Below, piece by piece: positions 26,697 through 33,781 of a stretch of 64,000 bases of DNA. The notes beneath the pieces were generated by a model, which saw nothing but the letters and a program-made list of their open reading frames with translations, had not been told where the DNA came from and ran no database searches. Numbering within the stretch: the stretch's first letter is position 1; every line of letters starts with the position of its first letter. The DNA is from Paenibacillus sp. FSL R7-0345 (GTDB lineage Bacteria > Bacillota > Bacilli > Paenibacillales > Paenibacillaceae): the NCBI RefSeq assembly GCF_038595055.1, contig NZ_CP152002.1, forward strand, positions 3,330,501-3,394,500, written 5' to 3'. The position numbers and the translations under genes are program-made.

Positions 26697-27929
26697 TTAG
26701 AAATTAACCCCGGATTCTGCCTTCGCCCAGGATTTTCTCCAGGATCTTGTTACAGCGTAGAAGATAAGCGTGGTGAGGAGCACAATGGAACCAACCACGA
26801 GAAATCCGGTAACTTGTGAGCCTGTGGACTGCTTCAACGGGCCCAGGACGTAAGTCGGCAGCAGATATCCGCCAAGACCTCCGGCAGCACCGACAATGCC
26901 GGTAATGACTCCGATCTCACTGGAGAAGCGCTGAGGGATGATCTGAAAGACCGAGCCGTTCCCCATCCCGAGGCAGGCCATCATCACGCTGGTATAGAGC
27001 AGCATTACCAGGAATGAACCCGGCATTGAGGCAATCGCAAACGCACATACCGAAATTACACTGTACAAAACAAGCAGCAGGCGCATGCCGCCAATCCGGT
27101 CTGCAATCCATCCGCCTAAAGGCCGGAAGAAGCTGCCCGCGACGACTGTAATAGTGACCAGGTATCCTACCTGGATTTTGGTCAGCCCTCCCGGGTGTGC
27201 GCCGTCGCCGTATACATCATAGAAGAAAATGCTCGCGTAGTTGGCGAACCCGACAAACCCGCCGAAGGTAATGGCGTAGAACATCGAGAACCACCAGGTA
27301 TCCGCATGTCTGAAGACGCTGAGGTAATCTTTGAGTTTTTTGGGCGCAGGGGCATTTGGCGCATCTTTAGCCAATACAGCAAAAACTATCATTACGATCC
27401 CCAATGGTATCAGCGCGAATCCGAACACACTGTGCCATCCGTAAGCCTGAGCGATTTGCGGTCCGAAAAAGGTGGCCAGCGCGGTTCCGCTATTTCCTGC
27501 ACCGGCAATACCCATCGCCAGCCCCTGATATTGCGGTGGGTACCAGCGGCTTGCAAGGGACAGCGATACAGCAAAGCTTGCACCTGCGAAACCGAGCAGG
27601 AAACCGATCATATGAATCTGCAGCAGGCTACTTCCGCCAAGCCAGCCCCACAGGAGGGGGATTATGGTAAGAAACATCCCGGCCAGGCCCGCTTTTTTGC
27701 TCCCGATGCGGTCTGCCAGGATCCCCATGGGAATCCGGAAGATCGAACCGCCGAGGATAGGAATGGCGACCATGGCTGCTTTTTGGGTATCTGACAATCC
27801 GAAATCCTTGGTAATGTAGAGCGATAGCGCTCCGCACAGCACCCAAATCATAAAACTTACGTCAAAGTACAAAAAAGCTGATAACAGACTCGGGGCATGA
27901 CCCGCCTTGCGAAAACTTTTTGCTTCCAT
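26697..27929 (-). CDS. NarK/NasA-type nitrate transporter (MFS)
   Basis: 410 residues from ATG 27929, preceded by AAAGGAGGAAG; an upstream in-frame start lacks a site. It is a 12-helix MFS protein. The first helices carry SAFLYFDVSFMIWVLCGAL, and AGAGNSGTALATFFGPQIA matches the nitrate signature seen in NarK/NasA members. It is the first gene of the unit and is followed by the nitrate reductase fusion, so it imports nitrate for assimilation. GlnR/TnrA boxes and a terminator-ending leader lie upstream. Confidence 0.93.
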   Translation of the reverse strand: MEAKSFRKAGHAPSLLSAFLYFDVSFMIWVLCGALSLYITKDFGLSDTQKAAMVAIPILGGSIFRIPMGILADRIGSKKAGLAGMFLTIIPLLWGWLGGSSLLQIHMIGFLLGFAGASFAVSLSLASRWYPPQYQGLAMGIAGAGNSGTALATFFGPQIAQAYGWHSVFGFALIPLGIVMIVFAVLAKDAPNAPAPKKLKDYLSVFRHADTWWFSMFYAITFGGFVGFANYASIFFYDVYGDGAHPGGLTKIQVGYLVTITVVAGSFFRPLGGWIADRIGGMRLLLVLYSVISVCAFAIASMPGSFLVMLLYTSVMMACLGMGNGSVFQIIPQRFSSEIGVITGIVGAAGGLGGYLLPTYVLGPLKQSTGSQVTGFLVVGSIVLLTTLIFYAVTRSWRKSWAKAESGVNF

Positions 27930-27973
27930 TGCTGACTTCCTCCTTTTAATAAACCCCAAGTAAGTAAATTGAC

Positions 27974-28028
27974 AAAAAAGGGCCGACTGACAGAACCCGC
28001 ATACCTGCGGATTGTGTTAATCGGCCCC
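27974..28028 (-). terminator. Terminator at the end of the nitrate leader (attenuator)
   Basis: Read on the minus strand, GGGCCGA (28027-28021) pairs with TCGGCCC (27986-27980), and an inner CCGCA-GGTA-TGCGG hairpin stacks inside. Six T residues follow at 27979-27974. It stands between the promoter and the transporter's ribosome site, so it must be read through for expression. GCAGGTA of its inner hairpin is complementary to TACCTGC at 28089-28083 of the leader, a possible antiterminator pairing. Confidence 0.8.
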
Positions 28029-28029
28029 G

Positions 28030-28171
28030 TTGCCAATTGCAGCCACGTCATCGTAGCTGACTTTATAAACAAATGTAAGAATGCAGGTACAACAAGCCGT
28101 CCAGCCACAACATTGTGGGGAGAACCCGCTGTTTCCTTCGTTGACACAATGTTGTGTCGTTGAAATCTTAT
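28030..28171 (-). ncRNA. Nitrate operon leader RNA with two palindromic hairpins
   Basis: About 145 nt lie between the predicted start (near 28171) and the terminator. It holds two perfect short hairpins with related cores: GACACAACATTGTGTC (28158-28143) and CCACAATGTTGTGG (28118-28105). If the inner AT pairs open, each becomes a stem with a six-base loop beginning with A, loosely like ANTAR target hairpins. The second loop also has G at position four; the first does not. No ANTAR gene is in the window. The palindromes could instead be DNA operators. Confidence 0.5.
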
Positions 28172-28177
28172 ATTGTC

Positions 28178-28206
28178 AATATAAATAGTCACACTGAAAA
28201 TGTCAA
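28178..28206 (-). promoter_or_regulatory. SigA promoter of the nitrate unit
   Basis: TTGACA (28206-28201), a 17-bp spacer and TATATT (28183-28178) on the minus strand form a near-consensus promoter. The -35 is inside the first GlnR/TnrA box. The predicted start is near 28171. Confidence 0.85.
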
Positions 28207-28217
28207 TAATGATGACA
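28201..28217. promoter_or_regulatory. GlnR/TnrA box 1 (overlaps the -35)
   Basis: TGTCAATAATGATGACA fits the consensus TGTNA-N7-TNACA perfectly. It is centred near -38 of the nitrate promoter. Overlap with the -35 usually means repression, as known for GlnR. Confidence 0.85.
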
Positions 28218-28273
28218 TGTAAATTTTTATTTATTTATATTTATGCTATTCTTAAAGCGTTTTCCGGTACTTG

Positions 28274-28290
28274 TGTTAGGTAATATTACA
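28274..28290. promoter_or_regulatory. GlnR/TnrA box 2 (upstream)
   Basis: TGTTAGGTAATATTACA also fits TGTNA-N7-TNACA perfectly. Its centre is 73 bp (about seven helical turns) from box 1. A distal plus a promoter-overlapping site suggests dual control by one or both nitrogen regulators. Confidence 0.82.
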
Positions 28291-28811
28291 TTTAGAGATA
28301 CAGATTGTCGTCGCTCTTTTTTTTTCTGCGTCTGGCCGTATCATTAACTCTGTGGAAACCTTCTTCTAATGGGTAACTTTCCGAACTGCAAGAGGAACTC
28401 AATCGAGGGGGGGTTTTACTTCCGAGTCCCGACTTCTCGAAGGCACAAACCGCCTTTGATTCCGCCGAGATCCCGACCTTTATTTGAATCGTCTCGAAAA
28501 ACGTGTTTGTTGATTGGGCAGACCAAGTTTTTTTATGTTAGCTGTGTTCTATTTAAGTAGAAGCAATCCGCCCCGATTCTCAATTGGACTGAGAATGACA
28601 CATCTCCGACAAACCCTGTCGGCATACCCGTTATGCATACACTTTTCAACAATTCCCAAAAAGATCATAACCTGCAGACAAAACCCGGCATTTAAGCATC
28701 GGCTGCGGCATAGTCTAGAGTATTCTTAGCGAGTAAATTATTTTAGCAAACCAGAGGGCACAGCAATCCGCTATGGCTTAAGCCTGCCGCAAGGACGGAG
28801 GCCACTGAACA
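28291..28811. other. Gene-free interval between nitrate and hydrogenase units
   Basis: About 520 bp with no supportable gene; the short open frames here lack ribosome sites. It has a run of nine T at about 28318, a run of seven G near 28407, and repeated CCGA/GAGATCCCGA-like pieces between 28380 and 28500 that could fold. The hydE promoter should be near the right end, but I find no clear -35/-10 pair and no full FNR or Rex site. GGCTTAAGCC near 28776 is a small palindrome just ahead of the hydE ribosome site. Confidence 0.5.
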
Positions 28812-29861
28812 ATGGAAGCATTGCTTAACAAATTATCTGAACAGCATGAATTGACTGAGGAAGAAATCGTCTGGTTTCTCGGGCATCTGACTCCCAAATG
28901 GAAGCAGCAACTGTACATCCGGGCTTCAGAGGTCCGTAAGCAGCATTATGGTGTAAGCGTTTACCCGCGTGGATTGATTGAATTTTCCAGCTTTTGCAGG
29001 CGGGATTGCCTGTATTGCGGACTGCGCCGTTCCAATTCCAGTGCAGAGCGTTACCGGCTCACAGATGAGGAGATTATCGAATGTGCGGCGGAAGGCTATG
29101 AGCTGGGTTACCGGTCGTTCGTGCTGCAGAGCGGGGAGGATATCATCTATACGGTGCAGGTAATGACCTCCATTATCCGTGAGATGAAGCTGCGTTTTCC
29201 GGATGCTGCAATTACCCTGTCAGCCGGGGAACGGAGTGAGGCATTTTACCGTGCAGTGTATCAAGCCGGCGCTGACCGCTATCTGCTGCGGCATGAGACT
29301 GCGTCCCGCACGCTCTATGAATCCCTGCATCCGGGCATGTCGTTCGATAACCGTATGGACTGCCTGCGCATCCTTCGGGAGATTGGCTATCAGGTGGGAG
29401 CAGGCTTTATGGTCGGACTTCCCGGCCAGACACACCGGCATCTTGCTGAGGATCTGCTGTTCGTAAAAAGATTTCATCCGGAGATGATCGGCATCGGCCC
29501 GTTCATCCCGCACAGTGCAACACCGCTTAAAGACGCGGCGGGCGGAACAGTGGAAGATACGCTGGTAATGATCGCGATGGCCAGACTTATGGTGCCGGAA
29601 GCCCTAATGCCTGCAACAACTGCAATGGGCACATTGGACCCGTCCGGCCGGGAAAAAGCAATCCAGGCAGGTGCAAATGTCGTCATGCCCATCCTGTCAC
29701 CGCTGCAAATCCGCAGCAAATACGCCCTGTATGAGCAAAAAATCTGCACGGGCGATGAGCCGGAGCATTGCCGCAGCTGCCTTGAAATGCGGATCGCCGT
29801 CTCCGGCTACCGGATGGAGTTTAGCCGGGGAGATCACTGCAGCTATAAGGCACAACTATAA
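28812..29861 (+). CDS. hydE: HydE, [FeFe]-hydrogenase maturation radical SAM protein
   Basis: 349 residues. The radical-SAM cluster motif CRRDCLYC is near residue 62, within FSSFCRRDCLYCGLRRSN, typical of HydE. A radical SAM barrel (GYRSFVLQSGED, GAGFMVGLPGQT, GIGPFIPHSATPL) follows. Two further C-terminal Cys (CRSCLEMR) may hold the accessory cluster. ACGGAGG lies ten bases before ATG 28812. HydE works with HydG and HydF to build the diiron subcluster. It heads a one-strand block ending at 42854. Confidence 0.95.
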   Translation: MEALLNKLSEQHELTEEEIVWFLGHLTPKWKQQLYIRASEVRKQHYGVSVYPRGLIEFSSFCRRDCLYCGLRRSNSSAERYRLTDEEIIECAAEGYELGYRSFVLQSGEDIIYTVQVMTSIIREMKLRFPDAAITLSAGERSEAFYRAVYQAGADRYLLRHETASRTLYESLHPGMSFDNRMDCLRILREIGYQVGAGFMVGLPGQTHRHLAEDLLFVKRFHPEMIGIGPFIPHSATPLKDAAGGTVEDTLVMIAMARLMVPEALMPATTAMGTLDPSGREKAIQAGANVVMPILSPLQIRSKYALYEQKICTGDEPEHCRSCLEMRIAVSGYRMEFSRGDHCSYKAQL

Positions 29862-29867
29862 AACAGT

Positions 29868-29885
29868 AAGTGAATAATTTCACTT
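29868..29885. promoter_or_regulatory. Rex-like palindrome between hydE and the PFOR genes
   Basis: AAGTGAATAATTTCACTT is a perfect 18-bp palindrome with the core GTGAA-N4-TTCAC of Rex sites. The outer bases are AA/TT instead of the consensus TT/AA. CAGT and ACTG flank it as further arms. It lies in the 47-bp gap before the PFOR ribosome site. An internal NADH-sensitive promoter is possible. Confidence 0.45.
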
Positions 29886-29908
29886 TATAAACTGAAGGAG
29901 GAAACCCG

Positions 29909-30901
29909 TTGTCTACCCTGACCAAGAAAAATGCACTCGGCTTCTATGAAATCCGCCTGGAGTCCATCGGCGGGCTTGGCGCCAATCTGGCCGGCAAAAT
30001 GCTGGCCGAGACCGGAGCGCTGGAGCTGGGCTTTAATGCCGCTAATTTCTCGTCCTACGGCTCGGAGAAAAAGGGCTCACCCGTCAAAACCTTTGTCCGG
30101 TTCTGTGATCCGGAAATGGAGATCAGAGATCATAGCCCAATTGAGCAGCCGCATCTGATCGCCGTTTTTCATGAAGCGCTGTACAAGATTGTGAATGTCG
30201 CCAGCGGCCTGCAGCCGGACGGGGTTATTCTGGTCAATACCACCCGCGGCTTTGATGAGGTGCGGGCCAGTCTTGCCGTTGAATCCGGTACCGTGGCCCT
30301 GATTGATGCGATGGGCATAGCCGTAGAGGAGAAGACCAAGATTAACACCGCGATGCTCGGTGCGATGTTCCGCATCTGTGATTTTCTTGATCCTGAAGCG
30401 ATGCGCACCGTTATCCGCCGGACGTTTGAGAAAAAGTACCCGCAGCTCGTGGAGCCCAACCTCCGCACCTTCGACCGGGGCTACAATGAGGTGCAGTTCA
30501 GGGCCTATGAAGTGCCGGCGGGCTCACAGATCAAGCCCTTTAAGCGGGTGCAGTCGCTGCTCGGATATAAAACACAGCTGCCCGGCGGCGTAATTACGGC
30601 ACAGGGCAACAGTACATTGAAGGATCTGGGCGGCTCACGGGCAGGACTGCTGCCGGAGTTTCATGCGGAGAAATGCATCAGCTGCGCAGCCTGCGATAAT
30701 GTGTGTCCGGATTACTGCTTCGTGTGGGAAGCGGAAGCTGATAAACGCGGGCGGATACAGCAGGTATTGAAGGGCATTGATTACCAGTACTGTAAGGGCT
30801 GCCTGAAATGCATAGAGGCTTGCCCCACCGATGCACTGACCAGCCTGCGTGAAGAGCCGGGATATGCCGAGCAGCACCGTGTTGCCCAAGTGTTCTGTTA
30901 A
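29909..30901 (+). CDS. PFOR gamma/delta fusion (2-oxoacid:ferredoxin oxidoreductase)
   Basis: 330 residues from TTG 29909 after GGAGG. The gamma domain (residues 10-190) begins with IRLESIGGLGANLAGKML, the usual glycine-rich start. The C-terminal delta domain is a two-cluster ferredoxin: CISCAACDNVCPDYC near residue 256 and CKGCLKCIEACP near 295. With the next gene it forms a complete pyruvate-type ferredoxin oxidoreductase that makes acetyl-CoA and reduced ferredoxin. It lies 22 bp before the alpha/beta gene. Confidence 0.92.
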   Translation: MSTLTKKNALGFYEIRLESIGGLGANLAGKMLAETGALELGFNAANFSSYGSEKKGSPVKTFVRFCDPEMEIRDHSPIEQPHLIAVFHEALYKIVNVASGLQPDGVILVNTTRGFDEVRASLAVESGTVALIDAMGIAVEEKTKINTAMLGAMFRICDFLDPEAMRTVIRRTFEKKYPQLVEPNLRTFDRGYNEVQFRAYEVPAGSQIKPFKRVQSLLGYKTQLPGGVITAQGNSTLKDLGGSRAGLLPEFHAEKCISCAACDNVCPDYCFVWEAEADKRGRIQQVLKGIDYQYCKGCLKCIEACPTDALTSLREEPGYAEQHRVAQVFC

Positions 30902-30923
30902 TTGAAGAGGGAGGAACCGACCA

Positions 30924-33215
30924 ATGGCTGTTAGTGAAAATCAATTATCTGGAGCATTGCCGGCTGAGCAGGTCACTTGCTTCGAATCTGGCAATGAAAT
31001 GGCGGCAACCGCTGCTGCGCAAATTAATTATCATATGATGGGCTATTTTCCGATAACCCCCTCGACCGAGGTTGCCCAATATCTTGACCAGATGAAAGCC
31101 CGCGGGCAGCATGACATTCAGCTCGTTGCTGCTGACGGGGAGCATGGCTCGGCGGGAATCTGTTATGGTGCTGCAATGGCCGGAGCGCGGGTAATTAACG
31201 CGACCAGCTCGCAAGGCTTCCTGTATATGCTGGAGCAGCTGCCAACCCAGTCGGGAACCCGGTTTCCGATGGTGCTGAACCTCGTAACCCGGGCAATCAG
31301 CGGTCCGCTGGATATCCGCGGCGATCATTCCGACCTATATTATGGTTTAAACACAGGCTGGGTTATCCTGACGGCAAGTACACCGCAGGCGGTCTATGAC
31401 ATGAACATTATGGCGCTCAGAATCGCCGAGCACTCAGAGGTACGGCTACCGGTAATTGTAGCTTACGACGGATTTTTTACTTCGCATCAGAAGCGTAAGG
31501 TCAAATATTTTAAAGACAACAGTGTGGTTCAAGGCTTTGTCGGACCGAACCCGAACCACAGCTATCCGAATGTGTCTGATCCGTCCCGTCCGGTAACGAT
31601 CGGGGCCCACATGGGCGGCGATGATCTGCTGAACAATCACTATCAGCTGTCAGAAGCCCTGGAGAAAGCGGGCGAGGTGTACAGCGAGGTTGCCAGAGAC
31701 TATGCGCTCATGTCCGGCCGGGAATATAAGGTGCTCGATCTGTACCGGATGGAAGATGCTGAATACGCTTTATTTTTGCTTAACTCCGCCGGTGAGACGG
31801 CCAAAGATACCGTTGACCAGCTCCGTGCCAAAGGCATTAAAGCCGGGCTGATCCGTCCGAACATCATCCGTCCGTTCCCGGCTGAACAGCTGCGCGCCGC
31901 GCTTAAGAACGTCAAGGCGCTGCTTGTGGGTGAACGGGCTGATTCCTACGGTGCCCAAGGCGGAAATCTCATCCATGAAATCCGTTCGGCGCTGCAGGTT
32001 GATCCCGATAACAACACGATTGTCCTCTCCCGTATCTTTGGACTGGGCGGAAAGGATTTTTATGCTGACGATGCGGCAGCTTTCTTCCAGCTTACAATCG
32101 AAGCGGCCGGAATGGGCTATGCTGAGAAGCCTTTTGACTACTATGGCTATTATCCGGGCGAGGAAAAAGATGCTCACGCCCCCGTAATGGAGCCGCTGCA
32201 CGGAAATGCCTACAAAACAGGGCTGATTCAAGTCACACAGAGTGAAGAAACGGGACTGCTCAAGGTGAAGCTGCCGCCACTCCGGCAATTGACCGTGAAG
32301 CCGCACAGACTTGCTCCCGGACATGGCGCTTGTCCCGGCTGTGGTGCGCTGTCTGCGCTGGAACTCTTTTTTAAAGGCATCGAAGGTGATATGGTTGTTC
32401 TCTTCCAGACCGGCTGCGCTTATGTAGTTACTGCAAGCTATCCGTATTCCTCGCATAAGCAGACCTTCGTGCACAATCTCTTCCAGAACGGGGCAGCTAC
32501 GCTGGCCGGCATGGTGGATGCGTTCTATGAACTGAAGCGGCGCGGAGAGATCCAGGTTGCGGATGATGTCACCTTTGTCATGGTCTCCGGGGACGGCGGC
32601 ATGGATATCGGGATGGGGGCCACCGTTGGTGCTGCTCTGCGCAATCATAAAATGATCATTCTGGAATATGACAACGAAGGCTATATGAATACCGGATCGC
32701 AGCTGTCCTACAGTACACCGGTGGGTCACATGACCAGTACTTCAGGCGTCGGCGTAGCCCAAAAAGGCAAAAAAGGCCATCACAAGGATACCGCCCAAAT
32801 TCTCGCTGCCTGCAACATCCCTTATGTGTTCACCGGAGCGGAGAGTAATCCCCAGGACCTGCTGCAAAAAGCGGCGAAAGCCCAGTGGTACGCCAACAAT
32901 GCCGGGACCGCTTACGGAAAAATACTCTGCGCCTGTCCGCTCAATTGGAAAACGCCGGATGATCAGGGCAATGAGTTGGTAAAGGCGGCGGTGGATTCCT
33001 GCTTTTTCCCGCTGTATGAGATTGAACAGGGCATCACCCGCATTACTTATAATCCTGAGGATAAAGGAAAACGCATTCCTGCCGTCGACTGGCTGAAGCG
33101 TATGGGCAAAACGAAGCATCTGGTGAAGGACGCGGGGCTGCTGCAGGATTTTGAGAATGAAATTGAACGCCGCTGGAGCCGCCTGAAGCTTAGACATGAG
33201 CATGAGCTGCTCTAA
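30924..33215 (+). CDS. PFOR alpha/beta fusion (2-oxoacid:ferredoxin oxidoreductase)
   Basis: 763 residues. The alpha part (1-400) has GYFPITPSTEVAQYL and a substrate-loop region GPLDIRGDHSDLY. The beta part begins near 465 with APGHGACPGCGAL and carries the thiamine diphosphate motif VSGDGGMDIGMG with YDNEGYMNTG. Fusion of alpha and beta matches the gamma/delta fusion before it. Pyruvate is the likely substrate because the reduced ferredoxin can feed the adjacent hydrogenase; other 2-oxoacids cannot be excluded. GGGAGG precedes ATG 30924. Confidence 0.92.
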   Translation: MAVSENQLSGALPAEQVTCFESGNEMAATAAAQINYHMMGYFPITPSTEVAQYLDQMKARGQHDIQLVAADGEHGSAGICYGAAMAGARVINATSSQGFLYMLEQLPTQSGTRFPMVLNLVTRAISGPLDIRGDHSDLYYGLNTGWVILTASTPQAVYDMNIMALRIAEHSEVRLPVIVAYDGFFTSHQKRKVKYFKDNSVVQGFVGPNPNHSYPNVSDPSRPVTIGAHMGGDDLLNNHYQLSEALEKAGEVYSEVARDYALMSGREYKVLDLYRMEDAEYALFLLNSAGETAKDTVDQLRAKGIKAGLIRPNIIRPFPAEQLRAALKNVKALLVGERADSYGAQGGNLIHEIRSALQVDPDNNTIVLSRIFGLGGKDFYADDAAAFFQLTIEAAGMGYAEKPFDYYGYYPGEEKDAHAPVMEPLHGNAYKTGLIQVTQSEETGLLKVKLPPLRQLTVKPHRLAPGHGACPGCGALSALELFFKGIEGDMVVLFQTGCAYVVTASYPYSSHKQTFVHNLFQNGAATLAGMVDAFYELKRRGEIQVADDVTFVMVSGDGGMDIGMGATVGAALRNHKMIILEYDNEGYMNTGSQLSYSTPVGHMTSTSGVGVAQKGKKGHHKDTAQILAACNIPYVFTGAESNPQDLLQKAAKAQWYANNAGTAYGKILCACPLNWKTPDDQGNELVKAAVDSCFFPLYEIEQGITRITYNPEDKGKRIPAVDWLKRMGKTKHLVKDAGLLQDFENEIERRWSRLKLRHEHELL

Positions 33216-33240
33216 ATCGGGATGGAAGGGAGCCGTCTGA

Positions 33241-33741
33241 GTGGAACAACATCAATCTTGCAGCAACAGCACCATTGCCGAAGCCGACCGGAAGCTGGAG
33301 CAGATCAAGCTGGCCATCGATCAATTTAAGCAGATGAAGGGTGCTTTAATTCCTGTACTGCATGAGGTTCAGGATGTGTACGGGTTTTTGCCTGAGCCTG
33401 TGCTTCAGGTGGTGTCGGCAGAGCTTGATTTACCTATGAGCGAAATCTACGGCGTTGCGTCGTTCTATCATTTCTTTTCACTTACTCCCAAAGGGGAGCA
33501 TGTTATCCATGTCTGCATGGGCACTGCCTGTTACATTAAGGGGGCTCAAGGCATTCTGGACCGGCTCAGCACAGAGCTGAAGGTTCCGGTTCAGGGAACG
33601 ACAGAGGACAATAAATTTACGCTGGAAGCGACGCGCTGTCTGGGAGCCTGCGGGCTGGCCCCTGTACTGACTATCGGGGAAAAGGTGCATGGACGCCTGA
33701 CGCCGAACGCCGTGCCTAAAATGCTTAAGGAATATAACTAG
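33241..33741 (+). CDS. hydC: HydC, NuoE-like [2Fe-2S] subunit of NAD-linked hydrogenase
   Basis: 166 residues from GTG 33241 following GGAAGGGAG. The thioredoxin-like NuoE fold carries four Cys ligands in two pairs: CMGTAC and CLGAC. The N-terminal helical part (ALIPVLHEVQDVYGFLP) is typical. In trimeric HydABC enzymes this subunit sits beside HydB and may take part in electron transfer among flavin and clusters. It lies 25 bp after the PFOR gene and 40 bp before hydB. Confidence 0.93.
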   Translation: MEQHQSCSNSTIAEADRKLEQIKLAIDQFKQMKGALIPVLHEVQDVYGFLPEPVLQVVSAELDLPMSEIYGVASFYHFFSLTPKGEHVIHVCMGTACYIKGAQGILDRLSTELKVPVQGTTEDNKFTLEATRCLGACGLAPVLTIGEKVHGRLTPNAVPKMLKEYN

Positions 33742-33781
33742 TTCCCGCAGTACACGCAAATTGTTAACGGGAGGTATCGGC

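Noticed and set aside
28369..28560. 63-codon frame before hydE
   Set aside because: No ribosome site and no recognisable protein features.
28770..28811. Cobalamin riboswitch fragment (GCCACTG and GCCTGCC pieces) before hydE
   Set aside because: Only short motif matches in the wrong order, without the rest of the B12 element.
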